64,000 nucleotides of DNA from 14-2 sp963628035 (GCA_963628035.1 CAVGED010000111.1:40939-104938); one strand, 5' to 3'. Shown: positions 7,302 to 16,292, counted from the first letter of the stretch. Made by a program: numbers and translations. The notes: generated by a model from the letters alone, not told the origin.

Positions 7302-7722
7302 CCATGCCGCTACGGCATTAAAAATGGAGATCATGGAATATGTCAAGGAGCTGGGGCATGAGGTGATCAATTTCGGCACGGATTCCAATGAGAGCTGCAA
7401 TTACCCGGAATATGGGGAGAAGGTAGGACGTGCCGTGGTGAGTGGCCAGGCAGACTGCGGGATCCTTATCTGCGGAACCGGCGTGGGAATCTCCATCGCG
7501 GCCAACAAGGTACACGGCGTGCGTGCCGGCGTGTGCTCAGATGCCACTACCGCGCGTCTGATCAAGGAGCATAACAATGCCAATATACTGGCTTTCGGAG
7601 CGAGGATCGTGGGGCCGGAGCTGGCCAAGGATATGGTGAAAGCGTACCTGGATGCAGAGTTTTTAGGGGGACGTCATCAGACCAGAGTGGACATGTTTGC
7701 GGAAATTGAGGCCAGGAATTAA
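7279..7722 (+). CDS. rpiB: Ribose 5-phosphate isomerase B
   Basis: 147 residues of the RpiB/LacAB family. It opens MKVAIGNDHAA, with CNYPEYG, the catalytic-type Cys in GILICGTGVGISIAANK, VHGVRAGVCSD, and HNNANILAFGARIVG. It interconverts ribose 5-phosphate and ribulose 5-phosphate and pairs metabolically with rpe at 1.4 kb. The start overlaps the yqeG tail; GAGGAGAAAAA upstream of the ATG serves as ribosome binding site. Activity on allose 6-phosphate is possible in this family. Confidence 0.95.
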   Translation: MKVAIGNDHAATALKMEIMEYVKELGHEVINFGTDSNESCNYPEYGEKVGRAVVSGQADCGILICGTGVGISIAANKVHGVRAGVCSDATTARLIKEHNNANILAFGARIVGPELAKDMVKAYLDAEFLGGRHQTRVDMFAEIEARN

Positions 7723-7729
7723 AAAAAGG

Positions 7730-7758
7730 TTGAAAAATTCGGAATTTTATAATAGAAT
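7730..7758 (+). promoter_or_regulatory. Promoter for efp
   Basis: TTGAAA, 17-base spacer, TAGAAT, about 55 bases before the efp start, directly after the rpiB stop. A TATAAT overlaps just upstream but at too short a spacing. Confidence 0.7.
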
Positions 7759-7811
7759 AGAAAAAGCATCAGGGCAAGGCGTGTCCTGAATAGTTTAAGG
7801 AGGAAGATGAA

Positions 7812-8369
7812 ATGATTTCAGCAGGTGATTTCAGGAATGGTATAACAATCGAATTAGATAATAATATATACCAGATCATTGAGTTCCAGCATGTAAAACC
7901 AGGAAAGGGCGCAGCCTTTGTAAGAACGAAACTGAAGAATATCAAGAACGGCGGTGTGGTTGAGAAAACCTTCCGTCCTACTGAGAAATGTCCTCAGGCA
8001 CGTATTGACCGGGCAGATATGCAGTATCTGTATTCTGACGGAGATTTGTACCACTTCATGGACGTAGAGACCTACGAGCAGATCGCATTGGACAAGGAGT
8101 CCATCGGTGACGCTCTGAAGTTCGTCAAGGAGAATGAGATGGTGAAGATGCTGTCCCATAACGGAAGCGTATTTGCTGTGGAGCCGCCACTGTTCGTGGA
8201 GCTTCAGATTACTGACACAGAGCCTGGCTTCAAGGGAGATACCGCTACAGGCGCTACCAAGCCGGCTGTTGTAGAGACAGGAGCAACTGTGTATGTGCCA
8301 CTGTTCGTAGATCAGGATGATGTCATCAAGATCGATACCCGTACAGGAGAATATCTGTCGAGAGTATAA
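7812..8369 (+). CDS. efp: Elongation factor P
   Basis: 185 residues, three beta-barrel (KOW plus two OB) domains. EF-P relieves ribosome stalling at polyproline. The tip loop reads VKPGKGAAFVR with Lys32 at the position modified in many bacteria, and the C-terminal signature is VDQDDVIKIDTRTGEYLSRV. I see no epmA/epmB modification gene nearby, so the modification state is unknown. Ribosome binding site AAGGAGGAAG. It has its own promoter and terminator, so it is a single-gene unit. Confidence 0.98.
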   Translation: MISAGDFRNGITIELDNNIYQIIEFQHVKPGKGAAFVRTKLKNIKNGGVVEKTFRPTEKCPQARIDRADMQYLYSDGDLYHFMDVETYEQIALDKESIGDALKFVKENEMVKMLSHNGSVFAVEPPLFVELQITDTEPGFKGDTATGATKPAVVETGATVYVPLFVDQDDVIKIDTRTGEYLSRV

Positions 8370-8384
8370 GTAAAATAGCCGATG

Positions 8385-8412
8385 AAGCCCGGAAGGTTGG
8401 ATTTCCGGGCTT
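8385..8412 (+). terminator. efp terminator
   Basis: 10-bp stem (AAGCCCGGAA with TTCCGGGCTT), 8-base loop, then a short T run. Confidence 0.88.
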
Positions 8413-8451
8413 TTTCAAGTATCATCATTGTAAATAAAGGAGGAAATCATT

Positions 8452-8832
8452 ATGAAACAATCAATCAATGCAAACAACGCACCGGCGGCAGTGGGACCCT
8501 ATGTACATGCAGTTACGGCCGGAGAACTGATATTTACATCCGGGCAGTTGGGACTGATCCCGGAAAGCGGGCAGCTCCCGGAAGGTGTTGAGGCACAGAC
8601 CCATCAGGCATTAAAGAACCTGTCCGCTGTTCTTGCGGCAGCAGGGTCCGACTTTGATCATGTGGTAAAGACCACAGTATTTCTTGACGACATCAATGAT
8701 TTTGGAGCAGTGAACGCTATCTATGCCGAGTATTTTAAGGGAGAGGTTCCCGCACGTTCCTGCGTGGAGGTGGCGAAGCTTCCCAAGGGCGGCCTTGTTG
8801 AGATCGAGGCGATTGCTGTGAAGAAGGCATAA
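8452..8832 (+). CDS. ridA: RidA-family enamine/imine deaminase
   Basis: 126 residues; hydrolyses reactive enamines/imines such as 2-aminoacrylate. Signatures: N-terminal APAAVGPYVHAV, FTSGQLGL, TVFLDDINDF, YAEYF, and the substrate-anchoring Arg in PARSCVEVAKLPKGGLVEIEAIA. AAAGGAGGAAA precedes the ATG. Likely a single gene, as the efp terminator lies upstream. Confidence 0.96.
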   Translation: MKQSINANNAPAAVGPYVHAVTAGELIFTSGQLGLIPESGQLPEGVEAQTHQALKNLSAVLAAAGSDFDHVVKTTVFLDDINDFGAVNAIYAEYFKGEVPARSCVEVAKLPKGGLVEIEAIAVKKA

Positions 8833-8889
8833 GGAGAGAGCGGAAAGGCCTTAGCCGGATTGTAAAACAGGAATATATAGGTGAGAATT

Positions 8890-10170
8890 ATGAATAATTT
8901 TCAAAGGAAGATTTCCTGGAAGAGGATTTCCAGAACACTCTGGTCCATTCTGCTGGCCGTGTGCCTGCTTACAGCAGCTACAAGCTGCGGGACAGAGCCG
9001 ACAGCTTCGCAGGGGACGGATCTGCGAGGGCAGGTGGAGAATGGAGATTCGTCAGAGCGCACAGATGGCTCCGGGGAGGCCTCAGGTGTCGGAACGGAGG
9101 AGCTGACGGTGCAGATCCTGGATGTGGGACAGGGAAGCGCCGCACTCATCAGGCAGGGAGATTCTTTTCTCCTGATGGATGGCGGTGATAAGGACTATTC
9201 CTCCTATGTGGTGAGCTATCTGAAGAAGGAGGGCGTGGAGCGTCTGGATTATGTGATCGTATCCCACTATGATGCCGATCATCTCAATGGAGTGGTAGGT
9301 GTACTGAATGCCTTTGAATGTAAACAGGTGCTGGCGCCGGACTACAAGACGGATACCAAGGTCTATCAATCTTATTTGAAGGTGATCGAGGAGAAGAATA
9401 TTCCGGTGGAGCATCCCAGGCTGGGTGACACCTATACCTTTGCAGACAGCAGCTTTCGGGTGGTCTGTCCTGCTTCCTACAGCTATCAGGACGCCAATTC
9501 CAATTCGCTGGGAATCCGCCTGTCTTATGGAGATAACAGCTTTCTGATCTGCGGAGACTGCACGGAGGAGAGCGAGCAGGATGTCCTGTACAAGGGAACG
9601 GACGTGCACAGCGATGTATATGTGGCCAATCATCATGGAAGCAAATATTCCAACAGCGAGGAATTTCTGCAGGCTGTGTCACCCTCCTATGTTATCATAA
9701 GCTGCGGCAGGGACAACAGCTACGGCCATCCGGGCGCCTCTGTGATGCTGTCCATCCAGAAGCTGGGCGCGTCCTTGTTTCGGACGGACCTACAGGGCGT
9801 GATCACCGCTGTAAGTGATGGAAGTAATATCCGCTTTGCCAACGAAGTCTGCATGGATTACCGAAGCGGCGAAGAGATCGCTGAGGCGGACAGCGCAGGC
9901 AACGGGAATAGTCAGGGCGGCGGTTCTGGCACAGAAACCGGAAACGGAAACGACGGCAATACCGGCACAAGCAACGGGAATGCCGGCGATGGCAGCTCCG
10001 GTCAGGATACTACCACCACCTACATACTCAATACGAACACGAAGAAATTCCACCGTCCGGATTGCGGCAGTGTGAAGAAGATGAAGGAAGAAAGTAAGGC
10101 GACCTCGTCAGACAGCCGGGAGAGCCTGATCAGTCAGGGGTATGAACCCTGTAAAAACTGTCGTCCATAG
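8890..10170 (+). CDS. Exported ComEC/Rec2-like metallo-beta-lactamase lipoprotein
   Basis: 426 residues. An N-terminal basic stretch and hydrophobic segment end at LTAATSCG, a lipobox, so it is probably lipid-anchored outside the membrane. Residues ~60-310 form an MBL fold resembling the isolated C-terminal domain of ComEC: LDVGQGSAALI, HYDADHLNG, LICGDCTEE, VANHHGSKYSNS, ISCGRDNSYGHP. There is a Gly/Asn/Ser-rich linker (residues ~335-375) and a C-terminal ~50-residue module with HRPDCGSV and GYEPCKNC cysteines, resembling the Ada-type zinc domain seen fused to such proteins. No ComEC membrane channel is present. Probably a secreted hydrolase or nuclease; substrate unknown. AGGTGA precedes the chosen ATG. 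Confidence 0.88.
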   Translation: MNNFQRKISWKRISRTLWSILLAVCLLTAATSCGTEPTASQGTDLRGQVENGDSSERTDGSGEASGVGTEELTVQILDVGQGSAALIRQGDSFLLMDGGDKDYSSYVVSYLKKEGVERLDYVIVSHYDADHLNGVVGVLNAFECKQVLAPDYKTDTKVYQSYLKVIEEKNIPVEHPRLGDTYTFADSSFRVVCPASYSYQDANSNSLGIRLSYGDNSFLICGDCTEESEQDVLYKGTDVHSDVYVANHHGSKYSNSEEFLQAVSPSYVIISCGRDNSYGHPGASVMLSIQKLGASLFRTDLQGVITAVSDGSNIRFANEVCMDYRSGEEIAEADSAGNGNSQGGGSGTETGNGNDGNTGTSNGNAGDGSSGQDTTTTYILNTNTKKFHRPDCGSVKKMKEESKATSSDSRESLISQGYEPCKNCRP

Positions 10171-10176
10171 AGCGAA

Positions 10177-10209
10177 AAAACGGATGCCTTTCAGCAGGGC
10201 ATCCGTTTT
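10177..10209. terminator. Bidirectional terminator
   Basis: 12-bp perfect stem (AAAACGGATGCC, 9-base loop, GGCATCCGTTTT) between two converging genes, with T-rich 3' arms on both strands. Confidence 0.88.
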
Positions 10210-10246
10210 CTTCAGATTGAGCCTGGCAGCGCACGTTTCCAAGCTC

Positions 10247-11602
10247 TTAGGCAGTAGTATTGCTCTTTTTAATCTTTCTTATGGCATAGCGGTAAAGAAT
10301 AGCTGCCGCCGCAGCGCTTGTGAGCTCTGCGATCCAGAAGGCATGCCATACACCGACAGCTCCAAAGAAGCGGCTCAGTATCCATGCGGCCGGAAGTATG
10401 ACCACAACATACCGAAGCAGCGAGATGACGAAGGACTGGAATCCAAAGCCAAGTCCTTCCAGGGTTCCACTGACGACCACCGATATGGAGGACACCAGGA
10501 ATCCGGCACAGATGATCCTAAGTGCGGCAGCTCCTGCGTGGATGGTGTCTGCATTCGATGAGAACATTCCGATGAGTTGTTGTGGGATGAGCAGACACAA
10601 TAAGGTTCCCACAGCCATCACACAGAGGGCGGTACAGAGTGCAGTTCGGAAGATTTGCTGTACACGCCGGGGAATCCCGGCACCGTAATTATATGCGACC
10701 AATGGGCGGATTCCCTGGACAATGCCGTTTGCGGTAAGGTAAATGAAGGTCTGAAGCTTGTAATAAACGCCCAGGATCAACACGTCTGTCTGGGAAAATG
10801 CGGCAAGTACAGCGTTCAGGGCCGCAATCAGAAGAGAGGGCAAGGCCTGGTTTAAGATCGCCGGAATCCCGATGCCGTAGAGCCGTCCTGCCAGTCGGCG
10901 GAAACGCCATCCCTCCGGCAGAGAGAGGTGCAGCTGCAAAAGCCCCTTCCACCACGCAACGAGATAGAATAAGAGCGAAACACCCTGCCCGATCACGGTG
11001 GCGATGGCTGCTCCCTCGATCCCCATGGCCGGGCAGGGACCCAGGCCAAAGATCATGATCGGATCAAGAATGATGTTTGTAACACAGCCGGCGATCATGC
11101 TGATCATCGTAATGCGGACACGTCCAACTGCCTGGAACAGCTTCTCATAGACCAGGCTGATCTGACTGATAAAAAGGAATCCGAATACAATACGCCCATA
11201 CCGCAGGCCGTAGTCGAGAACCTTCTGCTCTCCGGTAAAGCCCTGAAGAAAGGGAGCCGTAACAGAACAGAGGACTCCTGTCAGAATAGCCGAATGTACC
11301 AGAGACAGCAGAATACTGAGGGAGGCTGCCCCGTTGGCACGTTTCTGATCACCTTCCCCAAGGAAAAAGGCTGTGAGCGCATTTGCACCTACACCGAAGC
11401 CGATGCTGACAGCGGCAGCGAAGTTCTGAAGCGGAAAAACCAGCGAGATCGCCGTCATGGCATCCTCGCTGATCTTAGCGATAAAGAAGCTGTCCACAAT
11501 ATTGTACAGGGAATTGATCAACATGGACAATACCATCGGTATCGCCATGGACATTACAAGGGGGAATACTTTTTTCGTTTTCATGTATGTCTGATCCATC
11601 AT
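10247..11602 (-). CDS. MATE-family multidrug efflux transporter
   Basis: 451 residues, about 12 hydrophobic segments, of the MepA/DinF-like branch. Visible features: PMVLSMLINSLYNIVDSFFIA in the first helix, GFGVGANALTAFFLGEGD, LFQAVGR, ILDPIMIFGLG in the loop before helix 6, and a matching second half (NGIVQGIRPLVAYNYGAG). It exports cationic drugs or metabolites in exchange for Na+ or H+; the substrate is not predictable. The gene is alone on the minus strand, with a long structured leader containing a terminator-like hairpin just before the ribosome binding site, so expression is probably conditional. Confidence 0.93.
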   Translation of the reverse strand: MMDQTYMKTKKVFPLVMSMAIPMVLSMLINSLYNIVDSFFIAKISEDAMTAISLVFPLQNFAAAVSIGFGVGANALTAFFLGEGDQKRANGAASLSILLSLVHSAILTGVLCSVTAPFLQGFTGEQKVLDYGLRYGRIVFGFLFISQISLVYEKLFQAVGRVRITMISMIAGCVTNIILDPIMIFGLGPCPAMGIEGAAIATVIGQGVSLLFYLVAWWKGLLQLHLSLPEGWRFRRLAGRLYGIGIPAILNQALPSLLIAALNAVLAAFSQTDVLILGVYYKLQTFIYLTANGIVQGIRPLVAYNYGAGIPRRVQQIFRTALCTALCVMAVGTLLCLLIPQQLIGMFSSNADTIHAGAAALRIICAGFLVSSISVVVSGTLEGLGFGFQSFVISLLRYVVVILPAAWILSRFFGAVGVWHAFWIAELTSAAAAAILYRYAIRKIKKSNTTA

Positions 11603-11634
11603 TGACTGTATCTCCGTTTCTGATCATAATAAAA

Positions 11635-11681
11635 GCCACCGTATTCAGCAGGGAATAACTATCCCTGCAAAATACCGTGGC
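11635..11681 (-). promoter_or_regulatory. Putative attenuator hairpin in the MATE leader
   Basis: On the minus strand an 11-bp outer stem (one mismatch) encloses an inner perfect stem GCAGGGA/TCCCTGC, followed by TTTTATT. It lies about 35 bases before the MATE start codon and after its promoter, so it can act as a leader terminator. A further dyad (ACTCAG/CTGAGAGT) lies upstream in the leader near 11708-11727 and might form a competing structure. Confidence 0.65.
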
Positions 11682-11796
11682 GAAAAAAGATTACTCTGAA
11701 AAAATCCACTCTCAGCATAAACTGAGTTTTTATAAGGTATGAATAATGTCCTATTCGGAAAGCAATGTTAGATACTGCTTTTTCAATGCATAGGAC

Positions 11797-11826
11797 ATAG
11801 TAGCATATATACTTGTGATATGTCAA
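11797..11826 (-). promoter_or_regulatory. Promoter for the MATE gene
   Basis: On the minus strand: TTGACA, 18-base spacer, TACTAT, placing transcription start near 11790 and giving a ~190-base leader. A palindrome GTCCTAT/ATAGGAC (11748-11754, 11790-11796) flanks the start region and could be an operator. Confidence 0.7.
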
Positions 11827-11901
11827 TAAAAAGTAGATTTTTAAAGAAAAGAGTGATATACTTCATGACAGAGCATTATGAAAGGAAAGGACGGAACGAT
11901 C

Positions 11902-13692
11902 ATGATAAACGAAAGGATAGCGGCGCTGCGCCGTGAGATGGAGCAGCGGGGAATTGACATGTACATCATCCCTACCTCGGATTTTCACGAGTCCGAATAC
12001 GTGGGAGATTATTTCAAGGCCAGGAAGTTTATAACCGGATTCACAGGTTCCGCGGGAACTGCTGTGATCACCAGGGAGGAAGCCGGGCTCTGGACGGATG
12101 GCCGTTACTTCATCCAGGCGGAACAGCAGCTTACGGGAAGCTGTGTGAAGCTCTTTAAGTCGGGAGAGGAAGGCGTTCCCAAGGTGAAGGAATATGTAGA
12201 GCAGAACCTGAAGGAGGGACAGTGCCTCGGCTTCGATGGCAGGGTCATCAACGGGAAGAGTGGCGATGAATATCAGGAGATCGCGGAGAAGAAGAATGGC
12301 AGACTCTATGTGTCTGAGGATCTGGTAGATCTCATCTGGACAGACCGCCCGGCGCTTCCGGCGGAGCCGGTCTGGGTAGTGGCACCGGAGTATGCGGGCG
12401 AGAGCCTTGAACAGAAGCTGGCGCGGCTTCGGGAGCATATGAAGGAAGAGGGTGCGACGGTACACATTCTGACATCCCTCTACGATATTGCATGGCTATT
12501 AAACATCCGGGGGAATGATATCGACCATGTTCCGGTGGTACTGTCCTTCCTGCTGGTTACCGGGCAGGAATGCCGCTGGTATGTAAATGAGAAGGTTCTG
12601 AATGATGAGGTAAGGGCTTACCTTAAGGAAAATAAGATCACCGTAAAGGATTACAATGCGATCTATGAGGACGTGAAGGCGCTGTCTGAAGAGGAAGTGG
12701 TACTCCTTCATAAGGGGACTGTGAATTTCCGAATCTGCCATTGCTTAAATCCAAAGATCCGGGTGGTGGACAAGGAGAACCCCACGGAGCTTATGAAGTC
12801 CGTGAAGAATGCAGTGGAGCTTGAAAATACCAGAAAGGCCCACATCAAGGACGGCGTGGCCGTCACGAAGTTTATGTACTGGCTGAAGCAGAATATCGGC
12901 AAGCAGGAGATCACGGAGATCTCAGCCTCCGACTATCTGGAGAATCTGCGGAGGCAGCAGGAGCATTTCTTAGATTTAAGCTTTGATACCATCAGCGCCT
13001 ATGGGCCGAATGCGGCCATGATGCATTACTGCGCCAACGCAGAGTCCAATGCAGTATTAAAGCCGGAAGGCTTCCTGCTGGTGGATTCCGGCGGACATTA
13101 CCTGGAGGGAACCACCGACATCACAAGAACCATTGCTTTGGGTGAGCTGACGGAGGAGGAGAAGCAGCATTTTACTGCGGTGTGCCGTGGCAACATGAAT
13201 CTGGCAAACGCAAGATTCCTCTATGGCTGCCGGGGGATCAATCTGGACATTCTGGCCAGAGGGCCTCTCTGGGATCAGGATCTTGACTATAAGTGCGGTA
13301 CCGGTCACGGTGTGGGCCACATCCTCAATGTCCACGAGGGACCCAATGGCATTCGCTGGAGGATCGTTCCGGAGCGGAGCGACAGCTGTGTGCTGGAGGA
13401 AGGTATGATCACCACGGATGAGCCGGGTGTATACCTGGAGGGCAAGTACGGAATCCGTACCGAGAACGAGCTGATCTGCCGTAAGGGCGAGAAGAATGAG
13501 TACGGGCAGTTTATGTATTTTGAAAATATTACCTTTGCCCCCATCGACCTGGATGCGATCCTGCCGGAGGAGATGAGCCGGACGGAGAGACGCAGGCTCA
13601 ACGATTACCACAAGCAGGTGTATGAGACGCTGGCACCGTATCTGACAGATGCGGAACGTGAATGGCTTAAGGAGTATACCAGGGAGATCTGA
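11902..13692 (+). CDS. pepP: Xaa-Pro aminopeptidase (aminopeptidase P, M24 family)
   Basis: 596 residues, the long three-domain form: two creatinase-like N-terminal domains (PTSDFHESEYVGDYF, FTGSAGTAVIT, LWTDGRYF) and a C-terminal pita-bread metallopeptidase. The metal-ligand motifs appear as DSGGHYLEGTTDITRT, GTGHGVGHILNVHEGP, TTDEPGVYLEGKYGIRTENEL. It removes N-terminal residues preceding proline and is probably cytoplasmic, as there is no signal peptide. The ATG at 11902 is preferred to 11878, since homologues start close to INERIAALR and a weak AGGACGG site precedes it. A weak TATACT -10 lies at 11857. Confidence 0.95.
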   Translation: MINERIAALRREMEQRGIDMYIIPTSDFHESEYVGDYFKARKFITGFTGSAGTAVITREEAGLWTDGRYFIQAEQQLTGSCVKLFKSGEEGVPKVKEYVEQNLKEGQCLGFDGRVINGKSGDEYQEIAEKKNGRLYVSEDLVDLIWTDRPALPAEPVWVVAPEYAGESLEQKLARLREHMKEEGATVHILTSLYDIAWLLNIRGNDIDHVPVVLSFLLVTGQECRWYVNEKVLNDEVRAYLKENKITVKDYNAIYEDVKALSEEEVVLLHKGTVNFRICHCLNPKIRVVDKENPTELMKSVKNAVELENTRKAHIKDGVAVTKFMYWLKQNIGKQEITEISASDYLENLRRQQEHFLDLSFDTISAYGPNAAMMHYCANAESNAVLKPEGFLLVDSGGHYLEGTTDITRTIALGELTEEEKQHFTAVCRGNMNLANARFLYGCRGINLDILARGPLWDQDLDYKCGTGHGVGHILNVHEGPNGIRWRIVPERSDSCVLEEGMITTDEPGVYLEGKYGIRTENELICRKGEKNEYGQFMYFENITFAPIDLDAILPEEMSRTERRRLNDYHKQVYETLAPYLTDAEREWLKEYTREI

Positions 13693-13740
13693 GACGAATG
13701 TAGTATAGCATGTCCTTTGAGATGAATACTTTACGTATAA

Positions 13741-13766
13741 GAGCCCGCGGATTATTCCGTGGGCTC
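13741..13766 (+). terminator. Hairpin after pepP
   Basis: 10-bp stem GAGCCCGCGG / CCGTGGGCTC with one G-T pair and a 6-base loop. The T-run is weak on both strands, so efficiency is uncertain. Confidence 0.55.
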
Positions 13767-13822
13767 ACAGTAAATAAAGAGCAGATCGGCATTGCACGAT
13801 CATGACGAGTTTCGTTTAAATT

Positions 13823-13842
13823 GGGCGGCCGTATGGCCGCCC
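13823..13842. terminator. GC-rich hairpin between pepP and uxaC
   Basis: Perfect 8-bp stem GGGCGGCC / GGCCGCCC with a 4-base loop, 8 bases beyond the uxaC stop. Probably serves uxaC, and pepP from the other side, though T-runs are poor. Confidence 0.6.
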
Positions 13843-13850
13843 TGCTTTCG

Positions 13851-15257
13851 TTAAAGCTCAAATCCAAAGTACTTCACTGCATTCTCATAGCAGATCCCTT
13901 CCACAATCTCCTTGAGTGTCTCATAGTCTGCCGGGAATTCGCCATTTTCTACCCAGCTACCAATGAGGTTGCACAGAATCCGGCGGAAGTAATCGTGGCG
14001 TGTGTAGGACAGGAAGCTTCTGGAGTCTGTCAACATGCCGACGAAGCCGGACAGGTTGCCAAGGTTAGCCAGCGAGGTCAACTGTTCCTGCATGCCGGTC
14101 TTGTGATCGTTGAACCACCAGGCGGAGCCATGCTGGATCTTGGATATGGCGGTGGAATCCTGGAAGCAGCCGAGGATCGTGCCGATGGCCGCGTTGTCGT
14201 TGGGGTTCAGGCTGTAGAGGATGGTCTTCGGCAGCGCATTGCTCTTGTTCAAGGCGTTGAGGTAGTCCGCCAACTGGTCAGCGGGAGCTCCGGTGCCGAT
14301 GCAGTCGTATCCGGTATCCGGGCCGAGAAGGTCGAACATCCGGGTGTTGTTGTCACGTTTGCAGCCGTAGTGGAGCTGCATGACCCAATTTCTCTTTGCA
14401 TATTCTGCACCGACAAACAGCAGGAAGGCGGTCTTAAACTTCATTTCCTCCTGGCGGGTGATCGAACCGCCGGCAAGGCGTTTCGCAAAGATCTCCTCAA
14501 TCTCCTGATCCGAGGCAGGAGCATACATGACATATTCCAGGCCATGGTCGGATACGCAGCAACCCATGGAAGCGAAGAAGTCCATGCGCAGAGACAGAGC
14601 GTGGCACAGATTGGTAAAGGAAGCAATCCTTACCCCGGAGACCTGGGCCAGTGTATCAAGGTATTCCAGGTAGGTGGGCTTCTCCAGATTCATGGCTTTG
14701 TCGGGCCGCCACGCCGGGAGTACCTGTACGTCAAAGCTATTATCCTCCGAAAGCTTCTTGTGCCAGATCAGGGAGTCTGCAGGATCATCGGTGGTGCAGA
14801 TGAGCCGGACATTGGACTGGCGGATGATGTTGCGGACGCTCATGGAGGGATCAGCCAGCTTACGGTTGCAGAGTTCCCACACTTCATCAGCGGTGTTCTT
14901 ATTTAAGGCGCCTGTATAGCCAAAGTATTTGCGCAGCTCCAGATGGCTCCAGTGGTATAGCGGATTACCGATGGCTTTACCAAGGCATTCCGCCCACTTG
15001 CGGAACTTCTCCTGATCCGGGGCATCGCCGGTGATGTAGGACTCATCTACGCCGCAGGAGCGCATAAAACGCCATTTGTAATGGTCGCCGCCCAGCCATA
15101 CCTGGGTGATATTCTCAAACTGGCGGTCTTCGTAGATCTCCTGGGGGTTGATATGGCAGTGATAGTCGATGATCGGCATATCCTTGGCATAGTCAAAGTA
15201 CAGTTTCTTTGCAGCTTCGTTGGAAAGCAGAAAGCTTTCGTCCATGAATGGTTTCAT
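13851..15257 (-). CDS. uxaC: Glucuronate (uronate) isomerase
   Basis: 468 residues of the UxaC family, an amidohydrolase-like barrel. It converts D-glucuronate to D-fructuronate and D-galacturonate to D-tagaturonate. Signatures: PIIDYHCHINPQEI with the metal-binding HxH, QVWLGGDHYKWR, NPLYHWSHLELR, ICTTDDPADSL, LPAWRPDKAM, QLHYGCKRDNN, and the C-terminal DYFRRILCNLIG. It is downstream of and co-directional with the LacI regulator, 18 bases away. The divergent uxaB-uxaA pair completes the galacturonate branch. Confidence 0.97.
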   Translation of the reverse strand: MKPFMDESFLLSNEAAKKLYFDYAKDMPIIDYHCHINPQEIYEDRQFENITQVWLGGDHYKWRFMRSCGVDESYITGDAPDQEKFRKWAECLGKAIGNPLYHWSHLELRKYFGYTGALNKNTADEVWELCNRKLADPSMSVRNIIRQSNVRLICTTDDPADSLIWHKKLSEDNSFDVQVLPAWRPDKAMNLEKPTYLEYLDTLAQVSGVRIASFTNLCHALSLRMDFFASMGCCVSDHGLEYVMYAPASDQEIEEIFAKRLAGGSITRQEEMKFKTAFLLFVGAEYAKRNWVMQLHYGCKRDNNTRMFDLLGPDTGYDCIGTGAPADQLADYLNALNKSNALPKTILYSLNPNDNAAIGTILGCFQDSTAISKIQHGSAWWFNDHKTGMQEQLTSLANLGNLSGFVGMLTDSRSFLSYTRHDYFRRILCNLIGSWVENGEFPADYETLKEIVEGICYENAVKYFGFEL

Positions 15258-15275
15258 TGTCTTCTTATCTCCTTT

Positions 15276-16292
15276 TTATTTAAATTTCGTTGTTCCGCGC
15301 TGAATCATTTTTCCGGAAAAAACAGTTTTTTTCGGCATTTCCTTGCCGGCGAGGACGCCGAGCAGTGTCTCGGTCAGCTGATGGCACAGGGGCTTTAGCT
15401 GGTTGTCCACGGAGGTGAGCTCAGGATTTGAACTCCCCGCGAGCATGGAGTTGTTGTAGCCGATGATGGACAGCTCCTCCGGGATCTTAAGTCCCACTCT
15501 GTCGGCATATTTCATGACGCCAAGCGCCAGTATATCGTCGGATGTGATGACTCCGTGGAACGAATGATTTTCCGCAAGAGTATGCACGAAATCGGCGATT
15601 TCGCCAAAGTTGTCCCGGTCGCCGGGGTAGCGGTGTATCAGCTTCTGGTAGTCCGTGATCCCACGGGACTCCATGGCAGCCTGAAAGCCGCTCAGCTTAT
15701 TGCGTCCGCTGTAAGTGCTCACGTCATACAGGTAAAGGATGTCCGTAATTCCTGCATCCAGCATGGCGGTGGCAGCCTCGTACATGGCGGACTGATCGTC
15801 ACACAGGGTGCTGTACACATTGGGATGATCAAAGGCGGCGTTCAGCAGCATCACCGGAATCTTGCCGGAGGCGTCGCGGATGTATTGGTTTTCTTCTTTG
15901 GTAGTACCGATGAAGTTGGAACCTAAAAGGATCAGGCTGTCCACTTTTTTGGAGAGGATCAGGTCTACATAATTCTTGCGGATCTCCAGGTTGTAGCCGG
16001 TGCAGCAGAGCAGGGCTTCATAGCCGTTATCCTTTAACTCCTGCTCCAGATAGTACACAGCCTTTGCAAAAAACAGATCCGATGAGTCTGCGCACAGGAT
16101 GCCGACAGTCTTCAGAGAGTGCAGTCCCATGCCCCGGGCAAAGGCGTTGGGGGTATAGTCGTATTGCCGGATGATATCCAGAACCTTTTGCCGTGTGTCG
16201 GGACGGACGTTTTCATTTCCGTTCAGCACGCGGGAAACGGTGGCAATAGAGACCCCGGCTTTTTGTGAGATATCGTAAATGGTCAGAGACAT
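15276..16292 (-). CDS. LacI-family transcriptional regulator of hexuronate genes
   Basis: 338 residues. The N-terminal HTH and hinge read TIYDISQKAGVSIATVSRVLNG, then NVRPDTRQKVLDII and a periplasmic-binding-protein-like effector domain (SLKTVGILCADSSDLFF, GVITSDDILALGVMKYADRVG, LSIIGYNNSMLAG). The ATG at 16292 has AAGGAG in front of it; the longer frame upstream lacks support. It is first in an operon with uxaC and divergent from uxaB. Two operator-like palindromes lie in the shared intergenic region, so it most likely represses both transcripts and responds to a uronate or its product. Whether it is an ExuR/UxuR or KdgR type cannot be decided. Confidence 0.93.
   Translation of the reverse strand: MSLTIYDISQKAGVSIATVSRVLNGNENVRPDTRQKVLDIIRQYDYTPNAFARGMGLHSLKTVGILCADSSDLFFAKAVYYLEQELKDNGYEALLCCTGYNLEIRKNYVDLILSKKVDSLILLGSNFIGTTKEENQYIRDASGKIPVMLLNAAFDHPNVYSTLCDDQSAMYEAATAMLDAGITDILYLYDVSTYSGRNKLSGFQAAMESRGITDYQKLIHRYPGDRDNFGEIADFVHTLAENHSFHGVITSDDILALGVMKYADRVGLKIPEELSIIGYNNSMLAGSSNPELTSVDNQLKPLCHQLTETLLGVLAGKEMPKKTVFSGKMIQRGTTKFK

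Noticed and set aside
6516..7400. 294-residue minus-strand frame
   Set aside because: Spans three well-supported plus-strand genes and has no family likeness.
11746..11800. 15-codon leader peptide (MSYALKKQYL...) for the MATE gene on the minus strand
   Set aside because: Its ATG overlaps the -10 box of the only good promoter, so it would lie upstream of the transcript start.
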